Assembly (NCBI GenBank): GCA_963573305.1
Contig: OY754337.1
Location: 76,831,094 to 76,895,093, forward strand
Direction of reading: 5' to 3'
DNA from: Pyrrhosoma nymphula
Lineage: Eukaryota; Arthropoda; Insecta; Odonata; Coenagrionidae
Length of the DNA: 64,000 bases
Shown: positions 1 through 10,201 of the stretch, one piece after another
Layout: each line of letters starts with the position of its first letter
How positions within the stretch are numbered: position 1 is the first letter of the stretch
Program-made: the position numbers and the translations under genes
The notes under the pieces: model-generated
Told to the model about the DNA's origin: nothing
The model's input: only the letters and a program-made list of their open reading frames with translations
Databases searched by the model: none

Positions 1-410
1 AATGTTACATTATACATGGATTTTTTATTCCTTTAAACTTTGATGCGCGCAACGGAAGCTCAATTGGCAATATCTGGTTATTCTGCAACTTTTCAGGTAA
101 TAGCATGCTCAAAAACGTAAAAATTCAAATTCAAAGATACTTAGCCGCACGCATGGCTATTGGGACCGTTTAATCAAACAGGCTATCGAGATCTGCCGAG
201 GAAAAATACATTTTAATCGAGACACTGGTTTTCAAATAAGTAATGCTTATAATCCTATCACCAATTGCATTAAAAATCTAAGGGAATACGAGAAAATCAG
301 TCAACGGTCACTTACAAACAATTACTCTATGACAAACAATTACTCTATGATATAACACCCAATTGAATTTAAATTTGACTCGTGTGGCATTCAGAAGCAT
401 TCCCTCAATA
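1..410. other. No recognisable feature
   Basis: AT-rich sequence with no convincing coding frame or repeat. A short direct duplication (TATGACAAACAATTACTC) occurs at about 328-350. Confidence 0.4.
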
Positions 411-414
411 ATCT

Positions 415-489
415 CACGGCACCCATAGCTATTTTCCCGGCACCCGGCATCCGGCTAAAGGGCTGTGGCACACCGGCTGGGAACCACTG
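415..489 (-). mobile_element. hAT-type terminal fragment
   Basis: Read on the minus strand it starts CAGTGGTTCCCAGCCGGTGT, the form of many hAT-superfamily ends (CAGNGGTTCCCAA). A related sequence occurs at 58242-58320 in the opposite orientation, sharing CGGTGTGCCAC and a GTGCCGGG(G)AAA block. Only one end is seen here, so it is a fragment. Confidence 0.5.
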
Positions 490-544
490 CCCTAGTGCCT
501 CCCCTCCTGATCCTTCCATCAGCGGCGTTAACTGTTCACTCGTA

Positions 545-910
545 GCAATTTTCAACGAAGCATGCGGTTTACATTTGTATTTTACTGTGCTCGCATATTA
601 CATATTTCTGTCTAGGATTCCAAATGCTCGCGATGTATTCGAGGTATGGCCTAAATAGAGCGAAATAGGTACTATTTTCTATTTCAATTTGTTTTCCGAG
701 TTCCTCACAACTATTTGCATAATAAATTCTGGTCTCTTTAATGCAGCGCCAGATACGTTTCACATTTTTCCCACGATAATGCCAAAGTTTTAGTGATGCC
801 CACTTTTACTTCATCCGCTGCATTGATGTTTATTCCACCCACTTTAAAGTTGATACGTTTATGTGATTTCTTGCGTAAGAAGTGAATAACAGAGCATTTT
901 CTAAGATAAA
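545..910 (-). mobile_element. LINE reverse-transcriptase C-terminal remnant
   Basis: The minus-strand translation contains FALFRPYLEYIASIWNP, which matches the conserved block after the RT palm in jockey/CR1-like non-LTR retrotransposons (LVRPHLEYASxVWDP). Upstream in another frame is INFKVGGININAADEVKVG, the usual segment preceding it. Frameshifts and stops make it non-functional. Family assignment beyond non-LTR is uncertain. Confidence 0.6.
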
Positions 911-1239
911 ATTGGAGCTCCCATAGAAGACACCATGTATTAACGCAGTTAATAGCATTGAGTATGCATAGTGAGATGATTGCTCTATGTTAATATTCTC
1001 TTAAATCTAGAGTAAACACTGATATTCTGTTGCCCCTAAATTAAAAATTATTTAGTCCATTTCACCGTATATCGAATCATTTTGCAGATACTGGCGATTG
1101 GATCAAGTGCAGAGAAGGGCCTCAACCCCTCTGCGACTGTGTGCGCGTTCAATCTTCAGAGTACGCCATGGTGAAGACAAGTCTCCACTGATGAAGCTGA
1201 TGGAACCCACACTCTAACCTTACTCCCACGGCTGGCAAT
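911..1239. other. No recognisable feature
   Basis: Nothing identifiable; no long frame on either strand. Confidence 0.3.
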
Positions 1240-1499
1240 CAGTAGCGTAGCCAGGGGGGCAAATGCCCCCCCACGCCCTGTGTTCTGGCGCCCCTAAGCC
1301 TGTGTATTTTTCCACTCTTAAGACCCAAATACGTATTAATAAATGTGTATAAAACGTTGTCAATTGTCATATTTTGTACAAACCCATCCGCCTATTGCAT
1401 CACCAAAATTTGTAAAGTTTGGTAAAATGGTAAATTTATGAGTCGGCGCCCCCTAAAATTTTTCTGTCCCCCTAGACCCAAAACCTGGCTACGCTACTG
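1240..1499. mobile_element. Short TIR element, copy 1 (CAGTAGCGTAGCCAGG ends)
   Basis: The ends are perfect 16-base inverted repeats, CAGTAGCGTAGCCAGG at 1240-1255 and its complement at 1484-1499. GGCAAT flanks both sides (directly left; two bases away on the right) and is a candidate target duplication. The interior matches the element at 14149-14415 in reverse orientation. At 260 bases with no coding frame it is a non-autonomous MITE. Confidence 0.75.
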
Positions 1500-2289
1500 C
1501 AGGCAATTAAATATATTGTGCTTTGGAATTTGCAGTGAAAAGAGAGAATTGGACGTGATGAATAAACGGGTTTCCAGGTTGAAACGCAACCATGAATGCA
1601 CTAGCAAAAGTCGGTGTAATCTGCACCCACTGATCAGAATTGAAACTACAGCTTGTATCGACCAGAAATCGCCATAACCAGAAAAAAATCTGTCATGTAT
1701 TACCAATACAGCTAAAGACTTCAGTAAATACCATATCCAGGCATGGAAGTTACAACTGGGAAAAAATACGCGTGAACCGATAAGGGTGTTGTTGAACCGT
1801 AGGAGGCGGTGAAAGATGTTTTGATTGATGCAGGACTCTCTAAATTTTGTGAAGGAGTGTGGGAAAGGGGAGCTGCCAAAAGGTATTATGACCATAATGA
1901 ATGCAAGGAAATACACGGGGCTTCTAATGTGGACGGAGGAAGTTCACTAATCCACATAGTGACGACCCAATGATATTCGTCAGCGGTGTCTTCTGGGAAA
2001 GCTCGGGAAAATTAACCAATCCTTCCCACTCAACAAAATATTTTTAAATGGAGCGCTAACAGGCACATACATAACAAAAGTAGTTGCTAGAATGTCGCCC
2101 TGCTGTGGACTACTTCCTATAGCTTCAGCTAATTGTTTTTTTTTCAATCAATACCTTCCTTAAACGAACCAATAATAATAATTTTTCCAACCAAAACCTC
2201 TATCAAACGAAACAGTCATAATAATTCCACTCTGCCCACCAGGAAGAAAATTTCCGAAAGAGTGTCTTTTTGATGTTAATCTGCATGTT
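1500..2289. other. Sequence upstream of AP2S1, no gene seen
   Basis: A minus-strand open frame of 140 codons overlaps 1494-1916, but it runs into the TIR element and resembles no protein I know, so I do not call it. No repeat is recognised between 1920 and 2290. Confidence 0.3.
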
Positions 2290-2430
2290 TGGATCGCGCG
2301 GGTTCAGTTGGTGACAAGTGAAAAACGAAATTAAGGGGGCGTGTGGTCTTGGCTTAGGGCTGATTGAAGTTGACGTTTGGCTGTGGTGGTTAACTGATAA
2401 CTTTCGGTCTGGAGTTAGTCTTCTGGCAAA
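2290..2430 (+). promoter_or_regulatory. AP2S1: Probable AP2S1 promoter/5' UTR region
   Basis: This is the stretch directly upstream of the start codon. A TCAGTT at 2304-2309 resembles the arthropod initiator consensus, and no TATA box is seen in the right place. The segment contains no recognisable repeat, unlike the sequence further upstream. The transcription start is inferred only from the initiator-like match. Confidence 0.3.
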
Positions 2431-2433
2431 ATG
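2431..2433 (+). CDS. AP2S1: AP2S1 coding exon 1 (start codon only)
   Basis: The ATG is followed directly by a GTAATT splice donor, so the whole coding part of exon 1 is the initiator Met. The next exon begins ATACGATTT (Ile-Arg-Phe), matching the family N-terminus MIRF exactly, which fixes this start. The alternative, an ATG further upstream, would not give the conserved N-terminus. Confidence 0.9.
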
Positions 2434-5400
2434 GTAATTTCTAATCGTTGTAACTTTGATTAGTTTATGTGTGGGGTTGGCTTTACCGCATAATTTTCTT
2501 TTTCAGATACGATTTATCCTTATACAAAATCGAGCTGGGAAAACTCGTTTGGCTAAATGGTACATGAATTTTGACGACGATGAAAAGCAAAAACTGATCG
2601 AAGAAGTGCACGCCGTTGTTACAGTGCGAGATGCAAAGCACACCAATTTTGTTGAGGTGAGAATTGTGATAGATAATATTTTTAATTGGGTTCAAATATT
2701 AAGTTAACGTACGTACCGTAAAAATTGGTTAATCTTAATCCATGTAAACTAAGTGATTAATGCACCACCGGCGAGCTTACGAATTATAAATGTTATCTAT
2801 GCTAAAGTAGAATTGTTTCACGCATTCCTAGGGCTGATGTTTGAACGTTTTGTAGTTAATGATGTTAAAGCAGTTTGCATGAATAAGTTAAAAAACGTGA
2901 ACCGTTTCTAAACGCCATGACCTGTTTCTCTCAAGTTCGTAATTCTCCAAAATCTTATAATTTACAAATATTTGACTCTAGGAAATGTAGTGTTGAGGGA
3001 TTGTTGGGATAATAAGTGAGGTGTTTCTGTGCGACTATTCGTTTCTGCTCACATGCATCTGTTAGGAGAAAAACTTGCGCTTGATGTACACAAATATGCC
3101 TCCCTCGTTTTTCATTTATTTCATTCACCAGGGTACAGTAATTTCGGCAATATAGGTAAGTTTCGGAATTTCCTTCAATATTAAAAATGTTTGTAGTAAA
3201 ATAGAGGTTAGTGACTACAACGATTGAGAGCAACAGAATTTAAATTGACTCTTTTGCTAGAAACAATGCCCATTGTGCTGAATTGTGAATCATGAAGTAC
3301 CTATTTGCCTAGTAATTGTGATTATTCTAATCAAAGAATTTTCTGAGTTAAAAGGGTAAGGTGGGCCAAGTGGAGGATGAGGCTTATTATTTTCTATATT
3401 TAATTCAACGACTGACGGAGGTTATTATCTCTGTTGTTGAAGAGATTTTGCTCTATAGTGTCTTACAAAGATGTCTTAAATTCTTTAGAAAGATCCGAAG
3501 TGTGTTTAGTTTGCCATGCATGTGATTAGAAAAATCTCTGTTCAAATAATATCAATAGGTAGGTATCAGTTTTTTAACCTGAAGATTTATTATCCTCCTT
3601 TCGGGCACTCACAGCTCTCTGGTTGAAGTATATCCAGTTTAGAGTGAAAATATTTTATGCCATTTTTGCTGACTGTATTGAATAAATAATTGGATTTTTC
3701 TGATTCACCGTGGGCTTTCATCATCATGTTGTTTGGAGATGTGGGGGGAGATAGTGATAAATGGATTCATATAAACAGTATTACAAAGCAAAAATATGCC
3801 TTTGGTCCCTCTATGAAGTAGCATCAGCTTACTGTGCCATGCCCTCAATCAATAATTTGTGGATTACAAGTTTGATTTTCATGATTCAATCATGAGTTTG
3901 TAGAATTTAGGGAACAAGAGCAGAAAGTAAGAGGTTAAAATACAACAATGAGGATAAAATTTGAAATAAATGTTTTCACTGAAGAAGCAATTGCTAAATA
4001 AACACAAGTTCGGAGGGAGAGTGTAAGTTTGAGGAGAAACATTTATGTAGCAATTATTGAGGATTGTAACATTTTCTCGGGAATTCCATCGGGTTAAGTG
4101 GGTAAAGAGCACCAACGTTTCAACTGACGACTCGTCCATCGTCATCAGGGTGAGTAAATGTTGTTGAGTATAAACAACGTAAGCCTTATTCGGGTACAAC
4201 AATCAGGTGACTCCTGATTGGCTGGAAGAATCTTCAAAATTGCGTTAGAAAGGAGGAATTCTATCGTACTTAATTTTCTTTAAAATCGGGTTTCACGAAT
4301 TGCTAAGGTTAAAACCCGCGTATCAGTTGAAATTGTTCTTTTTAGCCATATCTCAACGAGCAAGCCTATCCCAGTAGTTTTTAGAATGGCAGATTAGTTT
4401 GGCGCTATCCCATTTTATCTTGTGGTCCAGAAAAATACTGTGTTCAGCTACAGCAGACTTGTCAAGTTGCCCAAGTCTAAATTCCCTCCAGTGTTCCTTA
4501 AGCCTGGTGGCAATCGTTCTACCAGTCTCCCCCACGTAGACTTGGGCCGTGTCATTTCAAGTAGGGTGCACTCTACGCTCTACTTCCTTGTGCTCTTAAA
4601 TGCCCTACACTCTTATCTGCTCTTTTCAGCAGGTGGCGCCAGAGTCTTTGATTGGCAGATTTGACAACTATGAATAATTGATGTATGCATTCCGTAGTCA
4701 CTTGAGTAGGTGCATGAATACCATGCATAAATTTTGTTGAATACATTCGATATAGCATGTATTGACGAATGCTTGAAAGGTGTTTAGACGATAATTAAGA
4801 AGGTGATATGCCTGTCAAATACGGACAAAAGAGATTTTCCTGCCCTTCCCCAGCATGCGTTGGCATTGGACCAACTGTTGGTTGAACGCTGTAACTGAGG
4901 CATTATTGTTATTAATTTGGGAAACGAGACGATGAGTTGTCGTATTATTATTGTATAAAAATATCTATTGTAGTCAATTTAGGTTTTTAATTCATCGTAT
5001 GCTAACTCATAGACCTTGCACACCTAACCTAAGCACATGCTAACTTATAGACCTTAAAGCCAAGAGAGTCAATGGCGCACTGAAATCAGAGGGCTATTTC
5101 CTTCCGCTACCTATTTATTCTATCTCTAGTCAACAAAACTACATATACCTAAACACATAAAGATAGTATGTATGGATTCAGTTATATCCATTGGATATAA
5201 TTCAATGAGAAAACCAGCTTGAATTTAATAAATTATTAAGAAATATACCATTTTAAGCAATGTTTCCATTATTTCTTATTAGTAAGCTTCACTCGTCATC
5301 CCCTAATAACGAAATATCACTCACAACATAAATCTATTCTCACTACGTTGTCTATATTCACACTCACAATGTACCGCATCCGCATATGCAAATCGCAGGC

Positions 5401-8400
5401 TAATGAAAACCAAGCAATTCCCAGTTAACTAAATCACAGGCAATTGCCTGTGGAGTGACCGATTAGTTTCATTACATTGTAATCGTTAAAATATCAAGTC
5501 CAATGAAGCCATAAAACCTATGTGATTGGCTCCCATAACATCCCAATGTAACGGAAACCCATAACACACAAGACAGCTTCCGAGGAAGGACCTTTTAAAA
5601 GGAAAAATACTTGCCTTACCAATTAATTAATACCTACCTCACCAAAGAAAACTAATATAGGTACTAAGGAATAATATGTTTCATTCTCCTATACCATTTT
5701 TCAACTACCCGCCTTATATCCCAGCACTTATACCTTCTTGCAATACATGATTAAAGACAAAACTTTTTCGAATTTTTACATGTAACAAAGAGCGATACAC
5801 AAATATTCATAAAATATATTGTTTAATTAGGATTCATAATAAGAAGTAAACTCCTTCTCTACTTCCATTCCGCGGTATAAGCTTTAAAAAACTCTTAATT
5901 ATAGCTGTTACAGCCCTGATCTAGTGTAGCTCAATGGTCTAGGGCGCATAAGGGAGCATGGTGGAACTCTTTCCTGCCCTACGCCCTTGCGCTCTTCTCA
6001 ACATTTGCCCTACGGAATGGAACAGCACTACGTGACGTCGCGACAGAAAAGTGACGATCGTAGAGAGTGGATAAGGGTGCGAAGGGCGCTTAATAGTGAA
6101 ATGGAACACGGCCTTGGCCACATTCACAAGGAATTTGATAGACACCAGGGGTCATAGAAACATCGGTGCTGTTTACCAATTTAACCCAGTGGAATTCCCG
6201 AGAAAATTTTAAAAGCACCAATCGCTGGGAAAGAATAAAATCCTATTTTAATTTTTGAGGTGTTCCCTCTAGCTGGAAGAAAAAATGTCCATGGGTGAGA
6301 TTGAATGCTAGAAGTTAAGATCAAAGAAGAAACTTTTTATATGACTGTATGGAATGCACATTTGCTTTACTCCTTTATCGTTTTATATTATCATTACCAT
6401 ACAGACTTTCCATCTTAAGTCAGACATGGGGTGTGGAGTCGGACACTGAGCAGAGCTGTGATAAAAGTGTTGTGAAATCATTACAGTTCATGCCATGTAA
6501 ACCTGTTGCATAGTATCTCATAGCAGATATTGTATGCTACGCAATACTATGCAATGGGTTTAAGTGGGACAAACTGTAACGATTTCACAACATTTTGATC
6601 ACAGCTCTGCTCAGTGTCAGACTCCACACCCCCTGTCCGACTTAAGACGGAATGACGGTTGTATATTATTACCATCATACATTATTTTTAAATTTCAGCT
6701 CAAGAGTGTTTGTGCTCTTTTTGCTGGCACATGATGTAAAAGGCAGAAGGAGCTATTTTTGGGGTTTGGGAATATAAATAATCTCGTGAGTAACCCCAAT
6801 AGCAAGGACCTCCACAAGTGTGCCCAATGGCTACACAGTGTGTATAGCTGCCTACACAAATTTTATGTAGTCATTAGGCAAAACTTGAGTGGCACTTCCC
6901 TTAGGGAAACGGTAGACTAGTGAAAATGTTTATGGTTAATTTGTGTCGAAATGTGCAATTAGGGAACAGCTAGGTCAACTACATGTGCAACAATTAGCTT
7001 GACCAAGATTCCAAAAATGGCTTCTCAGACTATGCTAGAGAACTCTAAACCTGTATGTCACATGTTCCAACTCTGGTTTCTAGTGGAGTAGGGTTTTTTT
7101 AGGATGTTTCTTGATGTCGAACCTTCATTTTGGTGACGACATTTTGGAGGCATTTCAGCTTCCATCTTCAAGTGAGAAATGTGGATGACGGCAAAGGCGC
7201 ACACTCATATAGGGAGTTCAGGGAGGCTTTCTGTCTCTTCATCGAATTAAAGGCATTACTCGGTTTTTTCTCATCAGTTTTTCTTATCTCCATCTCTCTT
7301 GGAAGAGGTGTTTTCAACTGCTGACCGATGGGTGTCCATCATCTTGGTTGTACTTAATGGGTTCTTCTACCAGTTCTATGGCCTCAAAAATTAGTCAAGG
7401 GAACTAGTGGTTTTCCTAAGCTTATATTTTGGTCTTGTCAATCTGTATTATGTGATCCACTCCTGAGAAGGCATGATACGTGATTGCCGACTTGATGCAG
7501 TGCTTGTTCTTGATTGCTCTTCAGTGCTCTTCCAAGAGGCATTGAACTGCCTTTTTGGTTTGTCCAATTATTTCTTCACACAACTGCAAGGGATCTTTTT
7601 TAAGCCATAATGAAGGTACTTGTACTCATAATGACATCCTTGACCCTCAGCAGCAATCTCCTCTTCTTCAGGATCCTTTCATTTCTGTGGTCCCAGAGAC
7701 ATATGGCAGTTTGTGAAGGCCACTGGTTTCAGTGACTTCTCTCTGTTTTTGTTTAGACCTGAATATATGTCCTTATTAGGGCCTTCAGGTATCTGTTGTT
7801 TTGGAGAGTGGAGTAGAGGTGCTTCATCTCCCCTTGGGAGAGAATCGTTGGATAATTTGTAACCTGTATGGAGAAGAGTCTTGATGAGAGATATGTGTAT
7901 ATGCCCTGACAAGGCATTCAGATATCTGTCCATGTGTGTAGATTTCCTGTGTACTCCATATTTTAGAAGCCCGTCGGCTGCTCTTGATACCATGACATTG
8001 AGGATGGGGAGCTGGCCATTTTTATCGATCTCCTTGATGAGCTTGATGGCTATAAGTTTGTTGTTGAGATGCTGCAGACATTTGTCCAAGTCCTCTCCTC
8101 CCTGCTGCCAATTAATGAAAGTATCATCCACATATCTTAGCCGTAAATGTTGTCGCTTTAGGAAGGAATCATTTGCTTACTGTTCAAATTCCTCCAAAAA
8201 ATATTGGCCAGGACAGGAGATAGTGGGGAGCTGCTTGATGCTATATAAGTGTGCGCCTTTGCCATCATCCTCATTACTGACTTGGAAGTTGTTGTTTCAG
8301 GCTTGAGTTTGTGGGATAACATCATGAAATAAAAAGACTGGCAATTTTCCACAAGAATAAAGTTTTACTCAACCAGTTTCGGTGTACAACACCGAAGGTT

Positions 8401-10059
8401 AAGAGACACAGGACGTCCACACAAGAGTCCAGGTGATGCGGACATCACCTGGACTCTTGTGTGGACGTCCTGTGTCTCTTAACGACCTGTGGCTTCCCCA
8501 GATCGCTACCAAGCAGGTTTTACCCTTTAACAACCCCCCCCTCCTCTCAATTCCCAATCCTTGTTCTCTCCAACCCCACCCCCTCTCAACCTTTTCCTCC
8601 CCTCATTGCAATATTGTATATATACGGATGTCTGAGATCTAAATTTTCACCTGATGATGGTGTTGTACACCGAAACCGGTCGAGTAAAACTTTATTCTTC
8701 TGGAAAATTGCCAGTCTTTTTCTTTCACACTGACTTGAAGATAGAAGTTGCAATGGATCCACAACATTGTCACTACTATGAAAACCCCTCACAGTGAAAC
8801 GTCCAGAGAAAACCTGCTCTAGAACAATTCTGCAAAAGCATACAAGATAAATCTGGTTACTGTTTTTCTGTTTGCTAAGCAAGATATGCAAGTTAAAGAC
8901 AATTCAGTGGTAGCACAGTTAGGAAAGAAGCCCTGGCTGAGCTTAAGGAATAAATTGTCCATCAGCCATCAGCGAAATGCCATCCTTGTCTATAGATAAT
9001 ACCTGTATTTAAAGTAATTTTAATGATTTTATTTCTTTGGCTATTAATTGTGGTTTTGAATATAATGGGATGTTTTTGTAAATGCTTATTGCATAAGAAA
9101 AGGTAGGTACTGGAAAAAGTAATTTGAATTTGATGAAAATCGCGTGTTTTGTTTGCAATGGTATCCTAATTAGGTAATTTCTGCTGTTTGAGATTATCAT
9201 CTGTTTTTTCTTTTTTACTTTCAAATTGTGGTTGTAAAAGTTGTTAGTGGTTTATTGAAGTATATAATTAGACTTTTAGTGTCACTTTAAACTGCTGGTG
9301 GCATTAAAGGTTTTGATAATCTTTTGTATTGTCACCTGTTTGGTGTGTATGCTAGTATGTGTCATGTAAACATGCTTTTATATAACTTAGGGAAACAGAG
9401 TATTGCAAAGCACTAGCTAGTTCTTCACTCTAATAAAATTTTACATTTCCTTGCCTATCCTGTTGAATTAGTATGCAAAACTAAACTTTGATTATTTGGC
9501 CCTTGCTCATTGATTTGTTCTTTACCTTCAAGTCATACAAAAGCACCCAAGTGCCACCTTTTTAAACAACATTTGTTTCTTCCATTGTACTGTGTCAGTT
9601 TCTCACAATAGCCATTTATTTATTGTGAATTCAAAACAGTATTGTACTAATTAAGTATTCTTATTTGCAGTTCCGAAATTTCAAGATCATATACAGGAGA
9701 TATGCAGGCCTGTATTTTTGCATCTGTGTAGATGTAAATGACAATAATTTATGCTACTTGGAAGCCATACATAACTTTGTGGAGGTACTTAATGAGTATT
9801 TCCATAATGTTTGTGAGCTGGACCTGGTATTCAACTTTTACAAGGTATGTTTTCCCGTGGAATGAGTAGAATTGATGTTACATAGAAATGAATTATGTAA
9901 TTATTATGTTAAAAATGTGTGACAATGATGAAATTCAATGAGCATTCTCTCTTCTAGGTGTATACTGTAGTTGATGAGATGTTTTTGGCGGGTGAAATAC
10001 GTGAGACCAGTCAGACTAAGGTCTTAAAGCAACTTCTCATGTTGAATGCTCTGGAATGA
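2431..10059 (+). CDS. AP2S1: AP-2 complex subunit sigma (four coding exons)
   Basis: Encodes the small (sigma) subunit of the AP-2 heterotetramer, which links cargo and PIP2-rich plasma membrane to clathrin in endocytosis. Joining 2431-2433, 2507-2656, 9671-9844 and 9958-10059 gives 142 residues plus TGA, the usual length. The reading frame stays open across every GT-AG junction, all introns are phase 0, and the product is almost identical to animal AP2S1 from the start (MIRFILIQNRAGKTRLAKWY) to the end (LKQLLMLNALE). It is a single longin-like sigma fold with no signal peptide or membrane segment. Arg15, part of the pocket that in the family binds acidic dileucine cargo signals, is present. 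Visible differences from the human form are conservative, such as Cys for Ala in the DNNLCYLEAIH stretch and NALE at the C-terminus. AP-1 sigma is excluded by the close match to AP-2 throughout. The gene looks intact and functional. Confidence 0.97.
2507..2656 (+). CDS. AP2S1: AP2S1 coding exon 2 (residues 2-51)
   Basis: Bounded by the acceptor TTTTTCAG and the donor GTGAGA. Encodes 50 residues from IRFILIQNRAGKTRLAKWY to DAKHTNFVE with no interruption. Contains Arg15 and Lys18 of the conserved cargo-binding surface region. Intron 1 before it is only 73 bases with a pyrimidine-rich end. Confidence 0.97.
4060..4700 (-). mobile_element. Penelope-like element 3' fragment with GIY-YIG endonuclease
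   Basis: Minus-strand translation around 4570-4330 reads QVYVGETGRTIATRLKEHWR, then LDKSAVAEHSIFLDHKIKW, the YVGxTGR...R..EH...KSAVAEH pattern of the PLE GIY-YIG nuclease. Downstream on the same strand (about 4160-4080) is CCCTGATGACGATGGACGAG followed by TTGAAACGTTGG, the conserved PLE tail motif also present at 16430-16510 and near 61030-61100. The 5' part including the RT is absent. It lies antisense inside AP2S1 intron 2. Confidence 0.8.
4770..6400. other. Intronic sequence without recognised features
   Basis: AT-rich. A short duplication (GCTAACT(C/T)ATAGACCTT) occurs near 5000 and 5040. No coding frame or transposon motif was recognised. Confidence 0.3.
6405..6655. mobile_element. Long foldback element in AP2S1 intron 2
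   Basis: Almost the whole segment is one inverted repeat. The left arm from CATCTTAAGTCAGACATGGG is mirrored by the right arm ending CCCCTGTCCGACTTAAGACG. Pairing continues to the centre near 6531 (TGCATAGTATC... against ...ATACTATGCA). Arms are about 120 bases with few mismatches and almost no loop. No coding capacity; most likely a foldback MITE. A transcript through it could form a long hairpin. Confidence 0.8.
6656..7084. other. Intronic sequence without recognised features
   Basis: No frame, repeat or motif identified. Confidence 0.3.
7085..8330 (-). mobile_element. Penelope-like element remnant (RT and GIY-YIG)
   Basis: On the minus strand, SPLSPVLANIFW (about 8200) is the PLE RT block before the catalytic motif. 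MDDTFINWQQGGEDLDKCL from 8131 is the (Y)VDDTF motif with downstream INGQLPILNVMVSRAADG-like residues and KSTHMDRYL. Further on are a GQTKRQFNA-like frame and HKHCIKSAITYHAFSGV, the GIY-YIG part, then EAIELVEEPIKYNQDDG. At 7173-7135 the minus strand has CTTGAAGATGGAAGCTGAAA, a decayed hammerhead-like tail. Several stops and frameshifts disrupt it, and the N-terminal RT is missing. Antisense to AP2S1. Confidence 0.85.
8398..8483. repeat. Perfect 41-bp hairpin with 4-base loop
   Basis: The left arm 8398-8438 and right arm 8443-8483 are perfectly complementary, with loop CGGA. The stem contains GACACAGGACGTCCACAC and its complement. It sits at the junction between the two inverted PLE termini, so it may mark the break or template-switch point. 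Confidence 0.85.
8641..8693 (+). ncRNA. Hammerhead ribozyme motif of PLE terminus
   Basis: The core CTGATGA is at 8651-8657, stem II is GGTGT-TGT-ACACC at 8659-8671, GAAA is at 8672-8675, and a minimal self-complementary stem III (ACCGGT) precedes the cleavage-site C at 8681. Upstream AAATTTTCAC can pair with downstream GAGTAAAACTTT as stem I with small bulges. All invariant hammerhead positions are present. Short self-complementary stem III is typical of PLE hammerheads, which are thought to act as dimers. Confidence 0.75.
8729..9670. other. 3' part of AP2S1 intron 2, no further features
   Basis: AT-rich with a T-rich run toward the exon 3 acceptor. No transposon or coding frame recognised. 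Confidence 0.3.
9671..9844 (+). CDS. AP2S1: AP2S1 coding exon 3 (residues 52-109)
   Basis: Bounded by acceptor TTATTTGCAG and donor GTATGT. Encodes 58 residues from FRNFKIIYRRYAGLYFCICV to LDLVFNFYK. It lies 7 kb downstream of exon 2, with transposon debris between, yet reading frame and splice sites are clean. Confidence 0.97.
9958..10059 (+). CDS. AP2S1: AP2S1 coding exon 4 (residues 110-142 and stop)
   Basis: Acceptor CTCTCTTCTAG precedes GTGTATACTGTAG (Val-Tyr-Thr-Val). Encodes 33 residues, VYTVVDEMFLAGEIRETSQ through LLMLNALE, then TGA. Intron 3 is 113 bases. Confidence 0.96.
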   Translation: MYTVVDEMFLAGEIRETSQTKVLKQLLMLNALE

Positions 10060-10190
10060 ATATTTGATTTCGCCAAAAGCACAATGTGTATAATTTGATC
10101 TGTTATGTTAATTATGTATATCTCTTACGTATGTGTCATCTTATTACCCTGTGTATGAATGTTGTACAAAGAAAATATTTCATTTGTGTT

Positions 10191-10196
10191 ATTAAA
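10191..10196 (+). terminator. AP2S1: Likely AP2S1 polyadenylation signal
   Basis: ATTAAA lies 131 bases after the stop codon, followed by T/G-rich sequence at 10196-10225. ATTAAA is the commonest variant of AATAAA. A nearer canonical AATAAA is not seen between the stop and this site. Confidence 0.55.
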
Positions 10197-10201
10197 CTGT
10201 A

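Larger units (their letters stand above)
8324..8728. repeat. Inverted PLE terminal repeat pair
   Basis: 8324-8393 and 8659-8728 are 70-base inverted arms, about 90% identical, sharing GACTGGCAATTTTCC, AATAAAGTTTTACTC and GGTGTTGTACACC. The left arm abuts the minus-strand PLE RT remnant, so this is read as the PLE pseudo-LTR with an inverted partial copy, an arrangement known for PLEs. The right arm retains a hammerhead core; the left arm has lost the CTGATGA box. Confidence 0.7.
2657..9670 (+). other. AP2S1 intron 2 with transposon cargo
   Basis: A 7,014-base intron between the two large coding blocks. Recognisable contents in order are a minus-strand PLE 3' fragment (about 4060-4700), a 250-base foldback (6405-6655), a minus-strand PLE RT/GIY-YIG remnant (7085-8330) and an inverted PLE terminus with hammerhead and long hairpin (8324-8728). 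The remaining stretches 2657-4060, 4700-6405 and 8729-9670 hold only AT-rich unique-looking sequence in which I see no gene. Confidence 0.9.

Noticed and set aside
7881..8306. Plus-strand frame of 141 codons
   Set aside because: Antisense shadow of the PLE reverse transcriptase on the minus strand.
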